From: Metaclostridioides mangenotii
GTDB lineage: Bacteria > Bacillota > Clostridia > Peptostreptococcales > Peptostreptococcaceae
Length of the DNA stretch: 32,456 nt
Assembly: GCF_018917235.1 (NCBI RefSeq)
Contig: NZ_JAHLOF010000014.1
Location: 1 to 32,456 of the forward strand
Direction: 5' to 3'
Position numbers and translations under genes: made by a program
The notes under the pieces: generated by a model
Databases searched by the model: none
The model's input: the letters and a program-made list of their open reading frames with translations, nothing else
Told to the model about the DNA's origin: nothing
Part shown: positions 30,781 through 32,456 of the stretch, one piece after another
Position numbering within the stretch: the stretch's first letter is position 1
Layout: every line of letters begins with the position of its first letter

Positions 30781-31782
30781 ATGAGTGTAAATGGAATAAG
30801 GCACAAAAGAAAATCTAAAAAAGGATTTAAGAGAGGCATATTTCTAATATTAATTTTTATAGCTTTTATTTTACTAACTGGAGTATCTTACGAAAAAATT
30901 GGAGAATATAAGGATTCTAAAAAGTATACTCCAGTAGGGGAAATGGTTAATGTAAATAATCATAAAATCAATGTATTTACCAAAGGAGAAGGGGATGTAA
31001 CTGTAGTTTTTATTGGAGGATTAAATGAGCCAAGTGCTTATGCAGATTTATATCCTCTTTATAATGTGATATCAAATCATGCTAAAATAGCTGTTTATGA
31101 TAAACCAGGACATGGATGGAGTGAAAAAACAGATGTTTCAAGGGATATTGATTCGATTGTTGACGAAATGCATACAGCTCTTTTAGAATCGGGGCAAAAG
31201 CCACCATATATATTAGTTGGACATTCATTAGCATCATTAACATCAATAAGATTTACACAAAAATATAAAGATGAAGTTTCAGGGGTTGTGTTAATTGATG
31301 GGGGTAGTCCAGAATATTATTCTGAAAATAACTTAGGAATAAGTAATAGTTCAGCATTTAAATATCAGATGCTAAAATCATCAGGAATTGCTAGATTAGC
31401 AATTTATCATACAAGCTATTTTTCAAAAATTATATCAGGAGCAAATAATCTTGAATTATTGCCTGATGATTTAAAACAGTTGTACAAGTCGATGACTCTT
31501 AAAACTATGTTTAATAAGAATATTATAGATGAAAGGAACATGGCAAGTGATAGTGCAAAAATAGTATTAGATAACGGAAAATTAGGAGACATTCCGCTTA
31601 GAATATTTACTGCTGAGAGTAATACTTTAGCAATCTCTGAATGGGAAGATAGTCAGATAGCCTTGAAGGAGTGGTCTACAGATAGTAAGCAATTAGTAGT
31701 TAAGAATTCAAGACATTCTATACATCAATTCGAGCCTGATATTATAAATGATGAAATAATGAAATTAATAAAGAAGCATTAG
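30781..31782 (+). CDS. Membrane-anchored alpha/beta hydrolase
   Basis: 333 residues, ATG after GGGGGATAATAA. A basic N-terminus and one membrane helix (about 17-38) anchor the enzyme, with its catalytic domain outside the cell. The alpha/beta fold shows FIGGLNEPSAY (oxyanion region), G-H-S-L-A (nucleophile elbow), an acidic residue after F-T-A-E-S, and the catalytic His in S-R-H-S-I-H-Q-F. The substrate cannot be told; lipase, esterase or peptidase activity is possible. It is a single gene between repeats and is likely a moron. Confidence 0.8.
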   Translation: MSVNGIRHKRKSKKGFKRGIFLILIFIAFILLTGVSYEKIGEYKDSKKYTPVGEMVNVNNHKINVFTKGEGDVTVVFIGGLNEPSAYADLYPLYNVISNHAKIAVYDKPGHGWSEKTDVSRDIDSIVDEMHTALLESGQKPPYILVGHSLASLTSIRFTQKYKDEVSGVVLIDGGSPEYYSENNLGISNSSAFKYQMLKSSGIARLAIYHTSYFSKIISGANNLELLPDDLKQLYKSMTLKTMFNKNIIDERNMASDSAKIVLDNGKLGDIPLRIFTAESNTLAISEWEDSQIALKEWSTDSKQLVVKNSRHSIHQFEPDIINDEIMKLIKKH

Positions 31783-31800
31783 TAATTAAAATAGCTGATT

Positions 31801-31817
31801 TAGTATAATGCGGTATT
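31801..31817 (+). repeat. Direct repeat of the hydrolase promoter region
   Basis: TAGTATAATGCGGTATT repeats the sequence at about 30711-30732 with a 5-base difference, so the hydrolase gene is flanked by similar sequence. The stretch 31818-31956 between this and the ligase relic has no full gene; one frame (around 31880-31950) reads G-V-E-A-F-L-N-T-D-D-Y-L-I-G-K-F without a start, perhaps a gene fragment. Confidence 0.4.
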
Positions 31818-31956
31818 TCGGTATTTTTTAGTGTGTGATCAAATACAATGTGAACTATTAACTTGTTATACACTTAAAAGGAGTAAAAGAAGACGGACAA
31901 GGTGTAGAAGCCTTTTTAAATACTGATGATTACCTTATTGGTAAATTTTTCATCTT

Positions 31957-32058
31957 GTATGTACAGTAGAGTATATGCCAAATGATAAAGGCTCTTTAAG
32001 GCAACCAGTATTAAAGGGAATAAGAGAAGATAAATTGCCGAATGAATGTAGAGAGTAA
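31957..32058 (+). pseudogene. Relic of the 3' end of a DNA ligase gene
   Basis: The last 33 codons of a ligase, identical in protein sequence to the end of the ligase at 29339-30274 from V-C-T-V-E-Y to P-N-E-C-R-E, with a stop at 32056-32058. Several third-base differences and a different stop show it is a diverged copy. No upstream ligase sequence or start is present. Confidence 0.75.
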
Positions 32059-32063
32059 ACATA

Positions 32064-32091
32064 GGTAGCTTAATTGCTACCCTTATTTTTA
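32064..32091 (+). terminator. Intrinsic terminator after the ligase relic
   Basis: GGTAGC (32064-32069) pairs with GCTACC (32076-32081), followed by a T-rich tail. It resembles the terminator that borders paralogue B. Confidence 0.65.
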
Positions 32092-32097
32092 TTTATA

Positions 32098-32182
32098 CCT
32101 GAGTTTGCGGATTTTTTTAAAAAGAGCGTTATATAAGATAATAAGTTAGCGTAATTCATCAGATATTGAGAGTTCTGGTGTG
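32098..32182 (-). pseudogene. Relic of a ferritin-like paralogue (third copy)
   Basis: The segment 32098-32167 is closely similar to the 3' end of paralogue B (28730-28803). It then jumps to the GAGAGTTCTGGTGT block, found in paralogue B at about 29063-29076. About 260 bases of the gene are therefore missing, and the frame is broken. Confidence 0.7.
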
Positions 32183-32195
32183 AATTTGTTGCAAT

Positions 32196-32231
32196 AAAAA
32201 AGCTACCACTGTAATATATGGTAGCTTTTTT
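32196..32231 (+). terminator. Intrinsic terminator near the right end
   Basis: AAAAAAGCTACCA (32196-32208) pairs perfectly with TGGTAGCTTTTTT (32219-32231) and has T or A runs on both sides, so it can work in either direction. The remaining 32232-32456 is AT-rich. I see no gene in it, only a start-less open frame running off the right edge. Confidence 0.75.
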
Positions 32232-32456
32232 AAATGAATTAAGCGATTAAATTATCGAAAAATAGTGATTTGTCTATTAATTACAATTTGCTATTTTATT
32301 TTTTGATTACTATTATTTGTATTAAAGTCTAAACCCGATAAATAAAAAAATTAAATATGTTTAGATAGTAAATATGTAAATTAAATTAATATTAGAATGT
32401 AAATGAAACATTTGATATTTTTATAGGATCTGATGAAGCATTTGTAACTCCAACGT

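Noticed and set aside
32390..32456. A gene entering at the right edge.
   Set aside because: The open frame has no start codon or ribosome site in the window and only about 20 residues are visible.

Overview
The window is about 32 kb of very AT-rich DNA. It carries most of a tailed (siphovirus-type) bacteriophage or prophage of a low-GC Firmicute, most likely a Clostridium. The reasons are the AT-rich codon choice, strong AGGAGG-type ribosome binding sites, ArpU-like late control, an HNH/TerS/TerL/HK97-like head module, collagen-like tail proteins, and an XhlA/holin/Amidase_3 lysis cassette. No integrase, repressor or tRNA is visible, and both ends are cut from a larger element.

Layout. (1) 1-3188, early and replication genes: the tail of a PD-(D/E)XK nuclease gene, a DnaD-like initiator that appears to contain its own replication origin (iterons plus an AT-rich tandem repeat at 418-529), small unknown genes, a Cro/CI-type HTH protein, a frameshifted rusA, and an ArpU-like late activator. 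(2) 3189-7900, an accessory island between the late activator and the packaging genes: a three-gene system that looks like an ABC-three-component (ABC-3C) defence system (nuclease-type effector, small middle component, DUF2326-type ATPase) with its own promoter and terminator. It is followed by a non-coding segment of about 530 nt dense in hairpins, best read as a large structured RNA on the + strand, and then three small genes. (3) 7900-15988, packaging, head and connector: HNH nuclease, candidate cos site, TerS, TerL, portal, ClpP-type prohead protease, capsid protein, connectors, tail tube, and a tail assembly chaperone with an A-AAA-AAG -1 frameshift. (4) 16048-24924, tail: tape measure, Dit, Tal and a BppU/collagen fibre. 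The last two both end in peptidase-S74-like chaperone domains.

(5) 24925-25661 has no gene. It is a run of six terminator hairpins with a motif repeated four times. (6) 25662-27694, lysis: XhlA, holin, a CPBP membrane protease behind a 25-bp palindrome, and an amidase endolysin. (7) 27695-32456, moron region: two divergent paralogues of a degenerate ferritin-like protein on the minus strand, a 48-residue gene, an ATP-dependent DNA ligase, an alpha/beta hydrolase, and then decayed second copies of the ligase 3' end and the ferritin-like gene. This last region looks like a recombined, partly duplicated accessory end.

How the parts fit: the initiator starts replication, and the ArpU-like protein probably switches on the late genes. 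HNH, TerS and TerL cut and pack DNA at cos. The structural genes build the virion and the lysis genes release it. The ABC-3C genes, the structured RNA, the CPBP protease and the moron genes are not needed for a minimal phage life cycle. They are the parts most likely to affect the host or competing phages.
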